Source: Streptomyces sp. NBC_00285
GTDB taxonomy: Bacteria > Actinomycetota > Actinomycetes > Streptomycetales > Streptomycetaceae
DNA: 64,000 nucleotides
Assembly (NCBI RefSeq): GCF_036174265.1
Contig: NZ_CP108055.1
Location: 434,001-498,000 of the forward strand
Reading direction: 5' to 3'
The first letter of the stretch is position 1. Each line of letters starts with the position of its first letter. Under the pieces are notes generated by a model. That model was not told where the DNA came from, did not search any database, and saw only the letters and a program-made list of their open reading frames with translations. Shown here in pieces: positions 8,431-17,294 of this stretch. A program made the position numbers and the translations under genes.

Positions 8431-10479
8431 TCATCTGCCGGTGGGTATGACCGCCTTGCGGAAGGCGTCGTGCACGAGCTTGGGGCGCTCGTCCCCGAAG
8501 GTGAGCAGCCCCATGACGGAGATGCCGTTGTAGGCCTGGTTGTACCCGGCCCGCTGCTTATAGTCCTTGAGCACCCAGTACGTGAAGCCGGTGACGAAGT
8601 CGCTGCGTGCGGCGACCTGTGCCCAGTGGGCGGTGAAGCTCGCCGCCTGCCACTCCTCGGTGCCCTGTGTGGTGTCGGGGCCGTGGGTGCCGGCAATGGA
8701 CCAGGTGCCGTTCTCGGTGATCAGGATCGGCTTGCCGGGATACTTCGCGTGGACCGCGTCGAGCGTGGGGCCGAGGTCGGCGTCCTTGCCGTAGAAGTAG
8801 CCGAAGTATTCGTTGAACCCGATCACGTCGGCGAGGTCGAAGGCGGGGTCGTTGCTGGTGCTGGAGGCCCAGGTCACGGGGCGGGCGGTGAGGTCGACCG
8901 CCTTCACGGCCGCCTTGAGGTCGGCGAGCCAGGCCCGGTAGACCGGGGCGCCGGCGGCGTCGATCTCCGACTCGTTCTGGAGTCCCCACAGGATCACCGA
9001 GGGGTGGTTGTGCTGGTTCCACGCCATGGTCAGGGCGAGGGCGCGGGCGAGGCCGTAGCGCTCGGTCTGGAGCTTCTCCTGGGAGGTGTTGAGCCACATG
9101 GTGTCGATGTCGTCCATCACCAGCACACCGTGCTCGTCCGCCCAGTCGTAGACGTACGGGTGGCGGTTGTAGACGCAGTTGCGGATGAAGTTGGCGCCCA
9201 CCGCCGTCACCTGGCCCAGTTCGCGGTCGTACTCGGCCGGGGTCATCGCCCTGCCGTGCGCGGCCGTCTCCTCGTGCCAGTTGAGCCCCTTGAGGAACAG
9301 CGGTTTGCCGTTCAGCCGCAACTGGGCGCCAGTGATGGTCAGTTCACGCACGCCGTACCCGGTGGACAGCGTGTCCACGCGCGGGCCCGAGTGCCGCCCG
9401 GCGGTGAGGGTGGCCCGAGCGGTGAGCGTGTGCGGGGAGGCCGGGCTCCAGCGGGGGGCGTGGGGTATCGGGACCGAGACACGGACCACTCCCGCCGAGC
9501 GGGCGGCGATCCGGGCCGCGACCACGACGGGCCGGCCGCCGCTTTCCCGGCCGGGCTCGAGCGTCAGGCGGCCGTCGAAGTCGTCTGCGCCGTGGTTCTC
9601 GACGACCGCGCGTGCCTCGAGGCGCCCGTTCGCGCCGACGGCCAGGAGTTTGGCGATGGTGACCTGCGGGACCGCCTCGATCCAGGCGGACCGGGTCAGG
9701 CCCGCGTAGGGCCAGTAGTCGACGGGCTTGTACGGCAGCTCGTGGTCGTCCGTGACCGGTTGGGGTGTCGAGTCGGTGTAGTCGGTGTAGCTCGCCCTGC
9801 GGAAGACGCGGACGGCGATCGTCTGACGTGTTCCCGGCCTGAGCGCCCCCGCCACCGGCAGCGCGAAGGGGGAGTTGGCGCCCTCGTGCTTGCCGAGATG
9901 CCTGCCGTCGAGCCAGACCTCGGCGCTGTACCCGGCGGCGAGGAAGGCGATACGTACGTGCCGGGCACGCCAGGATCCGGGTACGTCGACGGTGGTGCGG
10001 TACCAGGCGTAGCCGTCGTTGAACGCGGTGCCCTGGGCGAACGGGCCGCTCTCCGAGCCGAATCCGGGAGTGTCCAGCAGGTCCCAGGCCGATGGGACAC
10101 CGATGCGGCCCCACGCCTTGTCGTCGTGGTGGGCCGACTGCCAGCCCTCATCGAGCCCGTGGTCGTCGGGGTCGAAGCGGAAGCGCCACTTCTTGTCGAG
10201 GGACAGGTACTCACGGGTGGGCTCATGGGTGCGCCAGCTGTCGAAGGCGGGGAGGACCGCACCGTACTGGAAGACGACGTTGGTGCCGCCGATGTCACGC
10301 ACATGGGTGCCGGAGGGCTCGGTGGCCGGGTGGGTGTCGAGCACCGGGCCGTTCGCAGCGGCGGCCGCCGTGCCGTGCGCGGCTTGCGCGGTCGCCGGCC
10401 AGGCGGGCAGGGCGACGAAGGCGGCGGCGCCGAGTGCCGTCACGACGGTACGCCGGGACGGGTGGGTGGATTCGGTCAT
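8431..10479 (-). CDS. Secreted GH2 glycoside hydrolase (beta-galactosidase/beta-glucuronidase type)
   Basis: 682 residues with a Tat signal (SRRTVVTALG). The GH2 layout is a jelly-roll domain (about 85-260, with EVWLDGRHLGKHEG), an immunoglobulin-like domain (260-375), then a TIM barrel opening with RELTITGAQLRLNGKPLFLK. The acid/base glutamate is E503 in WGLQNES and the nucleophile is E589 in ILITENG; WNQHNHPSVILWG is typical of the family. Short for LacZ, it is closer in size to glucuronidases and small galactosidases. It is probably released outside the cell to supply sugars to the adjacent importer. Exact linkage specificity is uncertain. Confidence 0.9.
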   Translation of the reverse strand: MTESTHPSRRTVVTALGAAAFVALPAWPATAQAAHGTAAAAANGPVLDTHPATEPSGTHVRDIGGTNVVFQYGAVLPAFDSWRTHEPTREYLSLDKKWRFRFDPDDHGLDEGWQSAHHDDKAWGRIGVPSAWDLLDTPGFGSESGPFAQGTAFNDGYAWYRTTVDVPGSWRARHVRIAFLAAGYSAEVWLDGRHLGKHEGANSPFALPVAGALRPGTRQTIAVRVFRRASYTDYTDSTPQPVTDDHELPYKPVDYWPYAGLTRSAWIEAVPQVTIAKLLAVGANGRLEARAVVENHGADDFDGRLTLEPGRESGGRPVVVAARIAARSAGVVRVSVPIPHAPRWSPASPHTLTARATLTAGRHSGPRVDTLSTGYGVRELTITGAQLRLNGKPLFLKGLNWHEETAAHGRAMTPAEYDRELGQVTAVGANFIRNCVYNRHPYVYDWADEHGVLVMDDIDTMWLNTSQEKLQTERYGLARALALTMAWNQHNHPSVILWGLQNESEIDAAGAPVYRAWLADLKAAVKAVDLTARPVTWASSTSNDPAFDLADVIGFNEYFGYFYGKDADLGPTLDAVHAKYPGKPILITENGTWSIAGTHGPDTTQGTEEWQAASFTAHWAQVAARSDFVTGFTYWVLKDYKQRAGYNQAYNGISVMGLLTFGDERPKLVHDAFRKAVIPTGR

Positions 10480-10518
10480 GGCACATGAGCCTGGGCAGTC
10501 CCGCCACCCCTGTCAAGG

Positions 10519-10549
10519 ATTATTCATAAATAATGAACTGGGTTAACGT
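10519..10549. promoter_or_regulatory. Divergent operator-like palindrome and leaderless -10 element
   Basis: A palindrome ATTATT-CATA-AATAAT at 10519-10534 stands in the 76-base gap between the divergent GH2 and cellulase-like genes, so one repressor could control both. Just downstream, TAACGT (10544-10549) lies six bases before the ATG at 10556, the spacing expected for a leaderless Streptomyces transcript. Confidence 0.6.
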
Positions 10550-10555
10550 GCCCTC

Positions 10556-11821
10556 ATGACCACACCGCAGCAGACCATGACCATCACCCTCTGGGACTTC
10601 AGCTGGTACACCCAGGCGGGCCCCGGTGAGCCGTTCGCCGACCTCGACCGCGCCTTCGCCGAGGCGGTGGACCGGGGCTTCAACACCGTGCGCATCTGCG
10701 CGATGCCCTTCCTGCTGTTCTCCGGACGCGTCGAGGAGCCGGACTCGCTCCAAATACGCGGCCTGGGCGAGCAGTTCGGGCAGCGCACCCGCTGGTACAA
10801 CGTGCGCGGCGGTTACCCGCTGGACGGCCGCCGCCGCCTCGTCGAGCTGTTCGAGGCGGCGGCCCGCCATGACTGCAAGGTGATCGTGTCCTCCTGGGAG
10901 TACCAGCAGTCCCCCAGCTTCGCCGACACCGACGCCTGGCACCGCGCCCTGGCCGCGGTCCCCGGCCCGGACCGCGCCGAGGCGGTGGCCGAAGCGCTCG
11001 CGGGACTGCTGGACTTCCTCACCGAGCGCGGTCTCGCCGACCGCGTCGCCTACGTCGAGGTGCACAACGAGGTCGACAACTGCTCCCTCGTACCGGCCGA
11101 CGGCACCCCCGGCCACTACGCCCGGCTGCGCGGGCCCCTCGAACGCGCCGTGAAGCTGCTGCAGACCCGCCACCCTGACATCCCCGCCACCTACTCCCTG
11201 GGGGAGCCGTGGCCGGACGAGCTCCAGGACCTGCCGGAGCAGGCCCAGCTCGCGCACTTCCACTTCTACGTCTACGGCGTGCTCGGCGCGCTCTACGAGG
11301 CGGTGGGTCTCGGCCACGGCACCGAAGCGGCGCCCGATACGGCCGCCTGGCCCACCCCCGAACTGGCCGCCATGCTGCGCCCCGACGCGCCCGCCTTCGC
11401 CGACTACCAGCCGGACGAGCCCTGGCGGCTGGCCGCCACCGGGATACCGCGCGAACTGTTCTACGCACACGACTGGGTGGACCCCGACCGCTGGGACCTC
11501 TGGCTCTACGAGAACTACGCGACGCACCGGGACGCCATGCGCGAGACGCTGGCCGGGTGGGTCGACTCCGTCGCCGAGTTCGCCCGTCGCCGCGGTGTTC
11601 CCGCCGTCCTCGGCGAAGGAATCGTCGGCTACACCCCGCTGCTGACACGCTTCGAGGAGGACGCCGTCGGCAAGGACATCGCGGAGTTCGTCGTCGACCG
11701 CTGCCTCGCGGCGGGCTTCCAGGGCCTCGTCCTGACCTCCAACGCGGCCCCGCACCACCCCATGTGGCACACCGACCGGGACTGGATGCGACGGGTCAAC
11801 TCCCGTATCACCGCGGGCTGA
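10556..11821 (+). CDS. Cellulase-like TIM-barrel protein (putative glycoside hydrolase)
   Basis: 421 residues without a signal peptide, so probably cytoplasmic. It resembles the sugar-binding cellulase-like proteins: WDFSWYTQ near the start, then VAYVEVHNEVDN, where HNE could hold the acid/base glutamate, and VPAVLGEGIVGYTP, where GE could be the nucleophile. A late WHTDRDWMRRVN is also characteristic. It is divergent from GH2 and next to the importer, so it may cleave the imported oligosaccharide. No Shine-Dalgarno is visible and a -10 sits six bases upstream, implying leaderless translation. Enzyme activity of this family is poorly established. Confidence 0.75.
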   Translation: MTTPQQTMTITLWDFSWYTQAGPGEPFADLDRAFAEAVDRGFNTVRICAMPFLLFSGRVEEPDSLQIRGLGEQFGQRTRWYNVRGGYPLDGRRRLVELFEAAARHDCKVIVSSWEYQQSPSFADTDAWHRALAAVPGPDRAEAVAEALAGLLDFLTERGLADRVAYVEVHNEVDNCSLVPADGTPGHYARLRGPLERAVKLLQTRHPDIPATYSLGEPWPDELQDLPEQAQLAHFHFYVYGVLGALYEAVGLGHGTEAAPDTAAWPTPELAAMLRPDAPAFADYQPDEPWRLAATGIPRELFYAHDWVDPDRWDLWLYENYATHRDAMRETLAGWVDSVAEFARRRGVPAVLGEGIVGYTPLLTRFEEDAVGKDIAEFVVDRCLAAGFQGLVLTSNAAPHHPMWHTDRDWMRRVNSRITAG

Positions 11822-12171
11822 ACCCGACCCGAAGGCGGCCCACAACCGGGGCGGCAAAGTGGTCGAGCAGGACGTGCACGCGGTCGGGGCGGGCATCGGA
11901 GCAGACGGTCACCAGCCCCCGGAGCGGCCCGCGCGATGCCTCGACCCGCCTCCTCCTGGATCCCGGCGCCCCCCACGTCGGCGGGTCGGCAGCGGCCGTC
12001 GACTCCCCCGGTCACGGCGGACCCGTCGAGCACGGCGTCGGAGACGGGCTGTGGGCTCCCGTCCCGACCGAGGACGAGGGTGACCGTGCCAGGACTCGAA
12101 CGTCCCGTGCCCGTCCACGCGCGCCGTCAACGGCATCGACTCCCGCACCACACAGGGAAGCCGGGATCGAC
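11822..12171 (-). other. Possible decayed gene fragment between two units
   Basis: No intact gene. On the minus strand there are short coding-like pieces with G/C third positions in different frames, for example SMPLTARVDGHGTFESWHG, then GTVTLVLGRDGSPQPVSDAV, and nearer 11830 VTVCSDARPDRVHVLLDHF. They read as one eroded protein with frameshifts, but I do not recognise the family. It could alternatively be ordinary spacer. Confidence 0.3.
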
Positions 12172-12672
12172 TCAGCCGTTCAACATCTTCAGCGTCTGCC
12201 GGTGCCAGACGAGCGGTCTGTGGTCGTCGTCCGTCAGCATGGCCAGCACACGCAGCACGATGATGTCGTGATCGCCGGCCGGGTAGCGGTGCTCGACGGC
12301 GCATTCCAGCCAGACCGGCGCGCCGTCGAGGAAGATCGCGCCGGACGGCGCCTGGACCGTGTCGACGCCGTCGAACCGGTCCTCCTTGGCGGGGGAGGCG
12401 AGTTGCCGGGTCTTGTCGGTGTGGTTCTCGCCCAGGATCGAGACTCCCACGGTGTCCGCGCGGGACAGCATCGGCCAGGTCGTCGAGGTGTGCTGCACGG
12501 CGAAGGAGACCATGGGCGGGTGGAGGGAGACCCCCACGGTGAACGACGAGACGACGATCACGGCGGGTTCGCCGTGGACGTGTGCCGAGACGGCCGCGAC
12601 TCCGGAGGGGAACGCGGCGAACGCCCTCTTCACCTCGGCGTGATCGGTGGTGAGGCTCCTTGATGCGGTCAT
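12172..12672 (-). CDS. Flavin reductase family protein (RutF/NtaB-like)
   Basis: 166 residues of the FMN-binding split-barrel flavin reductase family: AFAAFPSGVAAVSA, VVSSFTVGVSLHPPMVSFAV and HRYPAGDHDIIVLRV are family hallmarks. Such enzymes use NAD(P)H to make the free reduced FMN consumed by class C (LLM) monooxygenases, two of which lie in this operon. Its ATG overlaps the stop of the small upstream ORF (ATGA). It is the last gene of the operon. Pairing with the two monooxygenases is the natural reading. Confidence 0.92.
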   Translation of the reverse strand: MTASRSLTTDHAEVKRAFAAFPSGVAAVSAHVHGEPAVIVVSSFTVGVSLHPPMVSFAVQHTSTTWPMLSRADTVGVSILGENHTDKTRQLASPAKEDRFDGVDTVQAPSGAIFLDGAPVWLECAVEHRYPAGDHDIIVLRVLAMLTDDDHRPLVWHRQTLKMLNG

Positions 12673-12776
12673 CGTTGTACTCCCGTCTGCGCTGCGTCGA
12701 GCACGATCGAACCCCACTGGCTGACCCAGCGGGTCAGCGAGTCGTCCGTCGTGTAGGTGGAGTCGATGGCCTTCAT
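12669..12776 (-). CDS. Unknown 35-residue protein inside the monooxygenase operon
   Basis: A small ORF reading [20 protein letters not shown] and continuing WGSIVLDAAQTGVQR. Support is positional: AGGAG lies seven bases before its ATG, the ATG shares one base with the MFS stop (TGATG), and its stop overlaps the flavin reductase start (ATGA). It is therefore locked into the translation chain on both sides. It has no Cys, no signal peptide and no membrane segment; it is mildly amphipathic with two Trp. I recognise no family. It could be a small partner of the reductase or monooxygenases, a peptide precursor, or only a coupling device. Confidence 0.7.
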   Translation of the reverse strand: MKAIDSTYTTDDSLTRWVSQWGSIVLDAAQTGVQR

Positions 12777-14185
12777 CAGGCAACTCCTGTGGTGATCGGG
12801 GCTGTTGAGGACGTGGGCTCCGCCGCGGGCACGGTCCCGGGACTGCCGTCCCGGAGGAGGGCACAGGCCAGGAGGCAGAGCAGTCCTACGGCGGCGAGGC
12901 CGCCCAGGGTGAGCGCGTAGCCGGATCCGGCGAGGAGGACGGCGCAGATCGCACTGCCCAGGACGGCGCCGAGTTGCTTGACGGCGTTGAAGGCTCCCGA
13001 TGCCGCTCCGACGTCGTCCGGGGCGACCTCGGTGACCGCGGCGATCGACAGCGGTGACCAGACGAACGAGTTGGCCACTCCGTACACTGCGAAGACGGCG
13101 GCCAGTGCGGGCACCGGTGCGTCGGCCGCGACGAGGACCGCCGACGCTCCGATGGACAGGACGAGGGCGGACGAGCCGATGAGGGCGACCGTTCGTGTGC
13201 CCGTCGCGTTGTTGAGCCGGGCCGAGAGCGGAGCGCCGAACAGGCACACCACGCCCATCGGTACGAGGGTGTAGGCCGCCGTGCCGGGAGTCAGACCGCG
13301 CTCCTGCTGGAGGTAGAGCATCAGCGGGATCATGACCGAGCCGGAGCAGAAGGCCGCGGCGGCGCCTCCCCCGGCGGCGGTGACGAACCCGCGGCTGCGC
13401 AGCAGGGCGACCGGCACCAGTGCGCGTTTCCCGTCGTGCCGCTGCAGCCGGACCACGGCTGCGACGACCAGCACGCCGGCGAGGGCGAGCAGCCAGCGCG
13501 GCACCCCCAGTGCGGTGGGGCTCGCGGCGTCCGTGCCCTGGACACCGAGCACGAGTGCGCCGATGCCCGTGGCGTTGGCGCAGATGGCCCACACCGGGAT
13601 GCTCGCCCCCTGCCGGGGCAGGGTGGGGACGAACGCGACCACGGCAGCCGTGGTGGCGATGCCGACGGGGACGTTGACCCAGAACACGGCGGGCCAGCCG
13701 CCGACGGCGACGAGCAGACCGCCGAGCAACGGGCCGGCGGCCACCGCGGCTCCGCCGACCGCGCCCCACACGCCGAGCGCAGTGGCCAGGTGCGGCGGCT
13801 GGAACAGTGCCTTGATGATGGTGAGGCTCTGCGGCGTCATCAACGCGGCACCGACACCCTGGGCCACCCGCCATGCGACGAGTACCTCGACGGTGGGGGC
13901 CAGCGCGCACAGCAGCGACCCGAGCGTGAAGAGGGTGAGTCCGGCCAGGAGGACCCTGCGGTGGCCGTAGCGGTCGCCCAGCCGTGCCGCGATGATCAGG
14001 GGGACGGCGTAGGCGATGAGGTAGGCGCTGTTGACCCAGATCGCGGTGGTCTCATCGGTGTGCAGCCCGCCGGCCAGCGCGGGCAGCGCGACCGAGGTGA
14101 CGGTGCTGTCCACCAGCAGCATGAAGAACCCCGCGCACAGGCTGCCGAGGGCGAGCCAGTGGCGTCGCGGGTTTCCCGCGGTCAT
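12776..14185 (-). CDS. MFS transporter, DHA2 family (EmrB/QacA type)
   Basis: 469 residues with about 14 hydrophobic segments. Motif C-like and family features include [18 protein letters not shown] in segment 1, [13 protein letters not shown] after segment 2, and [18 protein letters not shown] in segment 4. It is a proton-driven exporter at the plasma membrane. The ATG at 14185 follows the NtaA-like stop by one base, and the long upstream extension is a shadow. In this catabolic operon it may expel toxic intermediates or end products, or act as an importer of a related compound. Confidence 0.92.
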   Translation of the reverse strand: MTAGNPRRHWLALGSLCAGFFMLLVDSTVTSVALPALAGGLHTDETTAIWVNSAYLIAYAVPLIIAARLGDRYGHRRVLLAGLTLFTLGSLLCALAPTVEVLVAWRVAQGVGAALMTPQSLTIIKALFQPPHLATALGVWGAVGGAAVAAGPLLGGLLVAVGGWPAVFWVNVPVGIATTAAVVAFVPTLPRQGASIPVWAICANATGIGALVLGVQGTDAASPTALGVPRWLLALAGVLVVAAVVRLQRHDGKRALVPVALLRSRGFVTAAGGGAAAAFCSGSVMIPLMLYLQQERGLTPGTAAYTLVPMGVVCLFGAPLSARLNNATGTRTVALIGSSALVLSIGASAVLVAADAPVPALAAVFAVYGVANSFVWSPLSIAAVTEVAPDDVGAASGAFNAVKQLGAVLGSAICAVLLAGSGYALTLGGLAAVGLLCLLACALLRDGSPGTVPAAEPTSSTAPITTGVA

Positions 14186-14186
14186 C

Positions 14187-15521
14187 TCACACCGCCAGGT
14201 TCTCGCGCAGTGTGGCACCGGGGTAGGCCGGGGCGAGGGCGCCGCGGCGGCGCAGTTCGGGCAGCAGCAGTTCGCTGATCTCGCCGAAGCCCGAGGGCAT
14301 GGCCGCCGGGCAGGAGAACATGTAGCCGCCGCGCGCTCCGGTGGCGGCGAAGTTGTCCTGCAGTGCGTCGGCGACGGTGTCGGGGTCCCCGACGATGCTG
14401 TGGTCGAGGCCCGTCGCATGGCCGCGGCCGTGTGCGAAGAACTCGCCGCGGCTCATCGTGTGGTTCTCGCCGAGTTCCGCGACGAGCGAGCCGACGAGAC
14501 CCGCGGGCGAGGCGTTGGCGGCGAGGATCTCGTCGCGCAGCTCGGCCAGGCGGAACGACTCCGGCAGCGTCGAGAAGTCGTAGCCGGCGTTGTGCGACAG
14601 GTAGGTGGCGACTGCCTCCTCGTTCCAGAACTCGTGCACCGAGTCCCGCCGGGCCAGCGCCTCGGCCGTCGTGCGGCCGACGATCACCTGGGTGGCCCAG
14701 AGGATGCCCACGCGCGCGGGGTCCCGTCCCTCACAGCGCAGTGCCTGGTCGAGCAGGTCGCGGTGACGCTGCTGTCCCGCGAGGCTGCCGCCGAAGCCGA
14801 AGACGAGATCGGCGAGCCGGGCTGATGCGGTGATGCCGCGGGGCGAGTTGCCGGCCTGGACGACGAGCGGGTGGTGCTGCGGACTGGGTACGGACGCCAG
14901 GGGGCCCTTGACGGTGAAGAACTTCCCCTCGTGGTCGATCGGATGCACCTTCGAGGGGTCGGCGAACCGGCCTGTGCTGCGGTCGCGCACGATGGCGTCG
15001 GGTGCCACCGAGTCCCACAGCGCGCGGCAGACCGCGACGAACTCCTCCATCCGCTCGTACCGCAGGCCGTGGTCCATCAGCTGGTTGAAGCCGTAGTTCG
15101 CCGCGTCCGCGCCGCGGGTGGAGGCGACCACGTTGAAGGCGATGCGGCCGTTCGTCACGTGGTCCAGCGAGTTCAGCAGCCGGGCGACGTAGAAGGGGTG
15201 CATGAACGTCGAGGAGTAGGTCAGCCCGAAGCCGATCCTCTCGGTCACCGTGGACATGGCCGCGATGACCGGTGACATGTCGTGGCGCGGCCACTGTATG
15301 CCCCACTCCACGGCCGGTTCGATACTCCCCCGCCATGTGCTGGGGATGCCGCTGCCGTCGCCGAAGAACAGCATTCCGACGCCGGCGCGCTCGGCGGTCC
15401 GCGCGAGCTCCATGTACATGCGGATGTCGGGGAAGTCCGTCCCGCTCCACGAGCCCTGTCGTGCCCACGCCCCCTCGGTGTGGGTGAAGGAGAGGTCGTA
15501 GCCGATGTGCATGCCGGTCAT
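14187..15521 (-). CDS. FMN-dependent LLM monooxygenase of the NtaA/SnaA/SoxA type
   Basis: 444 residues. Typical of nitrilotriacetate monooxygenase-like enzymes: an insert-bearing luciferase fold with [56 protein letters not shown], and [20 protein letters not shown]. These proteins take FMNH2 from a partner reductase and oxidise C-N or C-S bonds of amines, sulfonates or heterocycles. The ATG at 15521 overlaps the isochorismatase stop (ATGA). It is one of two different LLM enzymes in the operon, suggesting two sequential oxidations. The substrate is inferred only as nitrogen- or sulfur-containing. Confidence 0.92.
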   Translation of the reverse strand: MTGMHIGYDLSFTHTEGAWARQGSWSGTDFPDIRMYMELARTAERAGVGMLFFGDGSGIPSTWRGSIEPAVEWGIQWPRHDMSPVIAAMSTVTERIGFGLTYSSTFMHPFYVARLLNSLDHVTNGRIAFNVVASTRGADAANYGFNQLMDHGLRYERMEEFVAVCRALWDSVAPDAIVRDRSTGRFADPSKVHPIDHEGKFFTVKGPLASVPSPQHHPLVVQAGNSPRGITASARLADLVFGFGGSLAGQQRHRDLLDQALRCEGRDPARVGILWATQVIVGRTTAEALARRDSVHEFWNEEAVATYLSHNAGYDFSTLPESFRLAELRDEILAANASPAGLVGSLVAELGENHTMSRGEFFAHGRGHATGLDHSIVGDPDTVADALQDNFAATGARGGYMFSCPAAMPSGFGEISELLLPELRRRGALAPAYPGATLRENLAV

Positions 15522-16177
15522 GGCGCCACCTTCTTCCACAGTTCGACGACCTCGTCCGTGTCGCTGAGCACGGCCACGTTGAGGCCCAGCTGGACGAGGG
15601 CCGCAGTGTTGACGTCGAGGTCGTAGGCGGCCGTGGCGTCGCGGGGGACGACGACGGGCCAGTCGAGTTGGACGGCGTCCAGGGCGGTCGCCTGGACGCA
15701 GCACTCGCTCGTCAGGCCCACGACGGTGAGCCAGTCGTGGCCGGCCGCGCGCAGCCGGGCGTCGAGGTCGGTGCCGAGGAACCCGCTGTAGCCGCGCTTG
15801 ACCACGCGCGGCTCCCCCTCGGCGGGGCGCAGCCGGTACCACTCGGCTCCCGCGGTGCTGAGGACGCACGGCTCGTCCGGGCTCATGGGGGCGTCGTAAT
15901 CGCCCCCGCGCAGCCAGTTGCTCGCTCGCCAGGGGCGGGCCGGGTCACTGCCCAACTCGACCCAGACAACGGGTACGTGGTGGGCCCGCGCGGCGTCGAC
16001 GAGGGCGCCGACACGGGTGACGGCCCGGTCCAGCGCCGCGAGCGCGGCCTCCGTCAGTCCGTGTCCCGCCAGGCGGTCGGGGTCGGCGAAGTCGGCCTGT
16101 ACGTCGACCACGACCAGCGCGGGACTGCTGCCGGGGCGGACGAGGCGGGCGAGTTGTCTTTCGCGCAGGTCGGGCAT
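15518..16177 (-). CDS. Isochorismatase-family cysteine hydrolase
   Basis: 219 residues with the full catalytic triad of the family: Asp25 in VVVDVQADF, Lys in RVVKRGYSGF, and Cys in TSECCVQATA; the cis-peptide and metal-independent amidase pattern fits amidohydrolases such as RutB or N-carbamoylsarcosine amidase. The K-x-x-YSGF signature is shared with RutB. ATG 16177 overlaps the RutA-like stop by one base. It probably hydrolyses the amide or carbamoyl group produced by the monooxygenase before it. A longer N-terminal reading is a shadow. Confidence 0.92.
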   Translation of the reverse strand: MPDLRERQLARLVRPGSSPALVVVDVQADFADPDRLAGHGLTEAALAALDRAVTRVGALVDAARAHHVPVVWVELGSDPARPWRASNWLRGGDYDAPMSPDEPCVLSTAGAEWYRLRPAEGEPRVVKRGYSGFLGTDLDARLRAAGHDWLTVVGLTSECCVQATALDAVQLDWPVVVPRDATAAYDLDVNTAALVQLGLNVAVLSDTDEVVELWKKVAP

Positions 16178-17238
16178 CAGAGCGCCACCTCGTCGTGGGC
16201 GCGCAGCGCGGGCAGCACGGTCTCGCCGAACAGCAGCATGTCCTCGTCGTACTCCGGGAAGATCAGCATGAGCCCGTCGAGGTCGGCCTCGCGCACGATG
16301 TACTCGATGTGCTCGGTGACCGTCCGCGCCGATCCCGCGACATACGGGGTCTGGAACGCCGCCTCGCCGTCCGCCCCGTCGGCCCAGGCGCGGGCCTGAT
16401 CCACGGGGATGCCCCAGGTGCTGCGCATCCGGGCGAGCGCCTCGCGGTCCAGGCCCGCGCCCCACTCCCGCGCCTTCTCGGCGGCCCGTTCGTCGGTCTC
16501 GTCCTGGACGACGGTGAGCATCGAGTAGGTCTTGCAGACGCGTCCATGGGCCTTCGCCCGCTCGTGGACGTCCGCCGAGAGCATCCGCATCTCGTCGAGG
16601 CTTTCAGCGGCGAGGAAGGCGCCGTCGGCGTACTTGGCCTGGAAGCGCCGGGCGTCTTCCGACCGGCCCGCGTTGATGAGGGTCGGAGGGGTGGCCGGAT
16701 GCGGGCGTGACTCGCAGTCGACGAGGTCGAAGTAGGGCGTGCGCAGCGTCACGGAGTCCTCGGTCCACAGCCGGGTGACGGCCTCCGTCCACAGCTCCGT
16801 CATCCGGTAGCGCTCCGCGTGGCTCAGACTCGCGTCCCACTCGCCGAACTGTTCGAACTCGCCCGCGTAGGAGCCGTTGACGATGTTCATTCCGGCGCGG
16901 CCACCGGAGATGTCCTGGAGGGTGGCGTACATCTTCGCGGCGACGGCGGGGTTGTGGACGTTCGCGTGCATGGTCGCCCAGATCTTGACCCGGCTGGTCG
17001 CCTCGGCGAGGGCGGCCATCATGGTCATCGACTCGAGCGAACGGCCCCAGTGGTCGGTGCTGCCGCCGAAGCCCCGCCACTTCGCCATCGACATGACGAA
17101 GTCGAGGCCGATGGTCTCGGCGTGCAGGGCTGCGCGCTTGTTCCAGGCGTAGTTCGCTTCGGGGTGGGGCGCGGTCGTGGACAGCATCCAGCCGCCGTTC
17201 CCGATGGGGAGGAAGATTCCGTACTCTTTCGTGGGCAC
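16177..17238 (-). CDS. RutA-like FMN-dependent LLM monooxygenase
   Basis: 353 residues, close in pattern to pyrimidine monooxygenase RutA: FLPIGNGGWMLSTTAPHPE, SMAKWRGFGGSTDHWGRSLE, ISGGRAGMNIVNGSYAGEF and LINAGRSEDARRFQAKYADG. RutA opens the uracil ring between N3 and C4 using FMNH2 and O2. I start at GTG 17238, which has GGAAAGG eight bases upstream. It directly precedes the RutB-like amidase, as RutA does RutB in rut operons. The substrate may be a pyrimidine or another cyclic amide; other rut genes (rutC, D, E, G) are absent. Confidence 0.88.
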   Translation of the reverse strand: MPTKEYGIFLPIGNGGWMLSTTAPHPEANYAWNKRAALHAETIGLDFVMSMAKWRGFGGSTDHWGRSLESMTMMAALAEATSRVKIWATMHANVHNPAVAAKMYATLQDISGGRAGMNIVNGSYAGEFEQFGEWDASLSHAERYRMTELWTEAVTRLWTEDSVTLRTPYFDLVDCESRPHPATPPTLINAGRSEDARRFQAKYADGAFLAAESLDEMRMLSADVHERAKAHGRVCKTYSMLTVVQDETDERAAEKAREWGAGLDREALARMRSTWGIPVDQARAWADGADGEAAFQTPYVAGSARTVTEHIEYIVREADLDGLMLIFPEYDEDMLLFGETVLPALRAHDEVAL

Positions 17239-17294
17239 GTTGCGGGCCTTTCCGTGGTGGTGCGATACGGCTGCTGCGGGTGCGGGTGCGTCGG

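Noticed and set aside
8407..10488. 693-residue plus-strand ORF
   Set aside because: Antisense shadow of the GH2 gene, which has a Tat signal, catalytic glutamates and a terminator in the right place.
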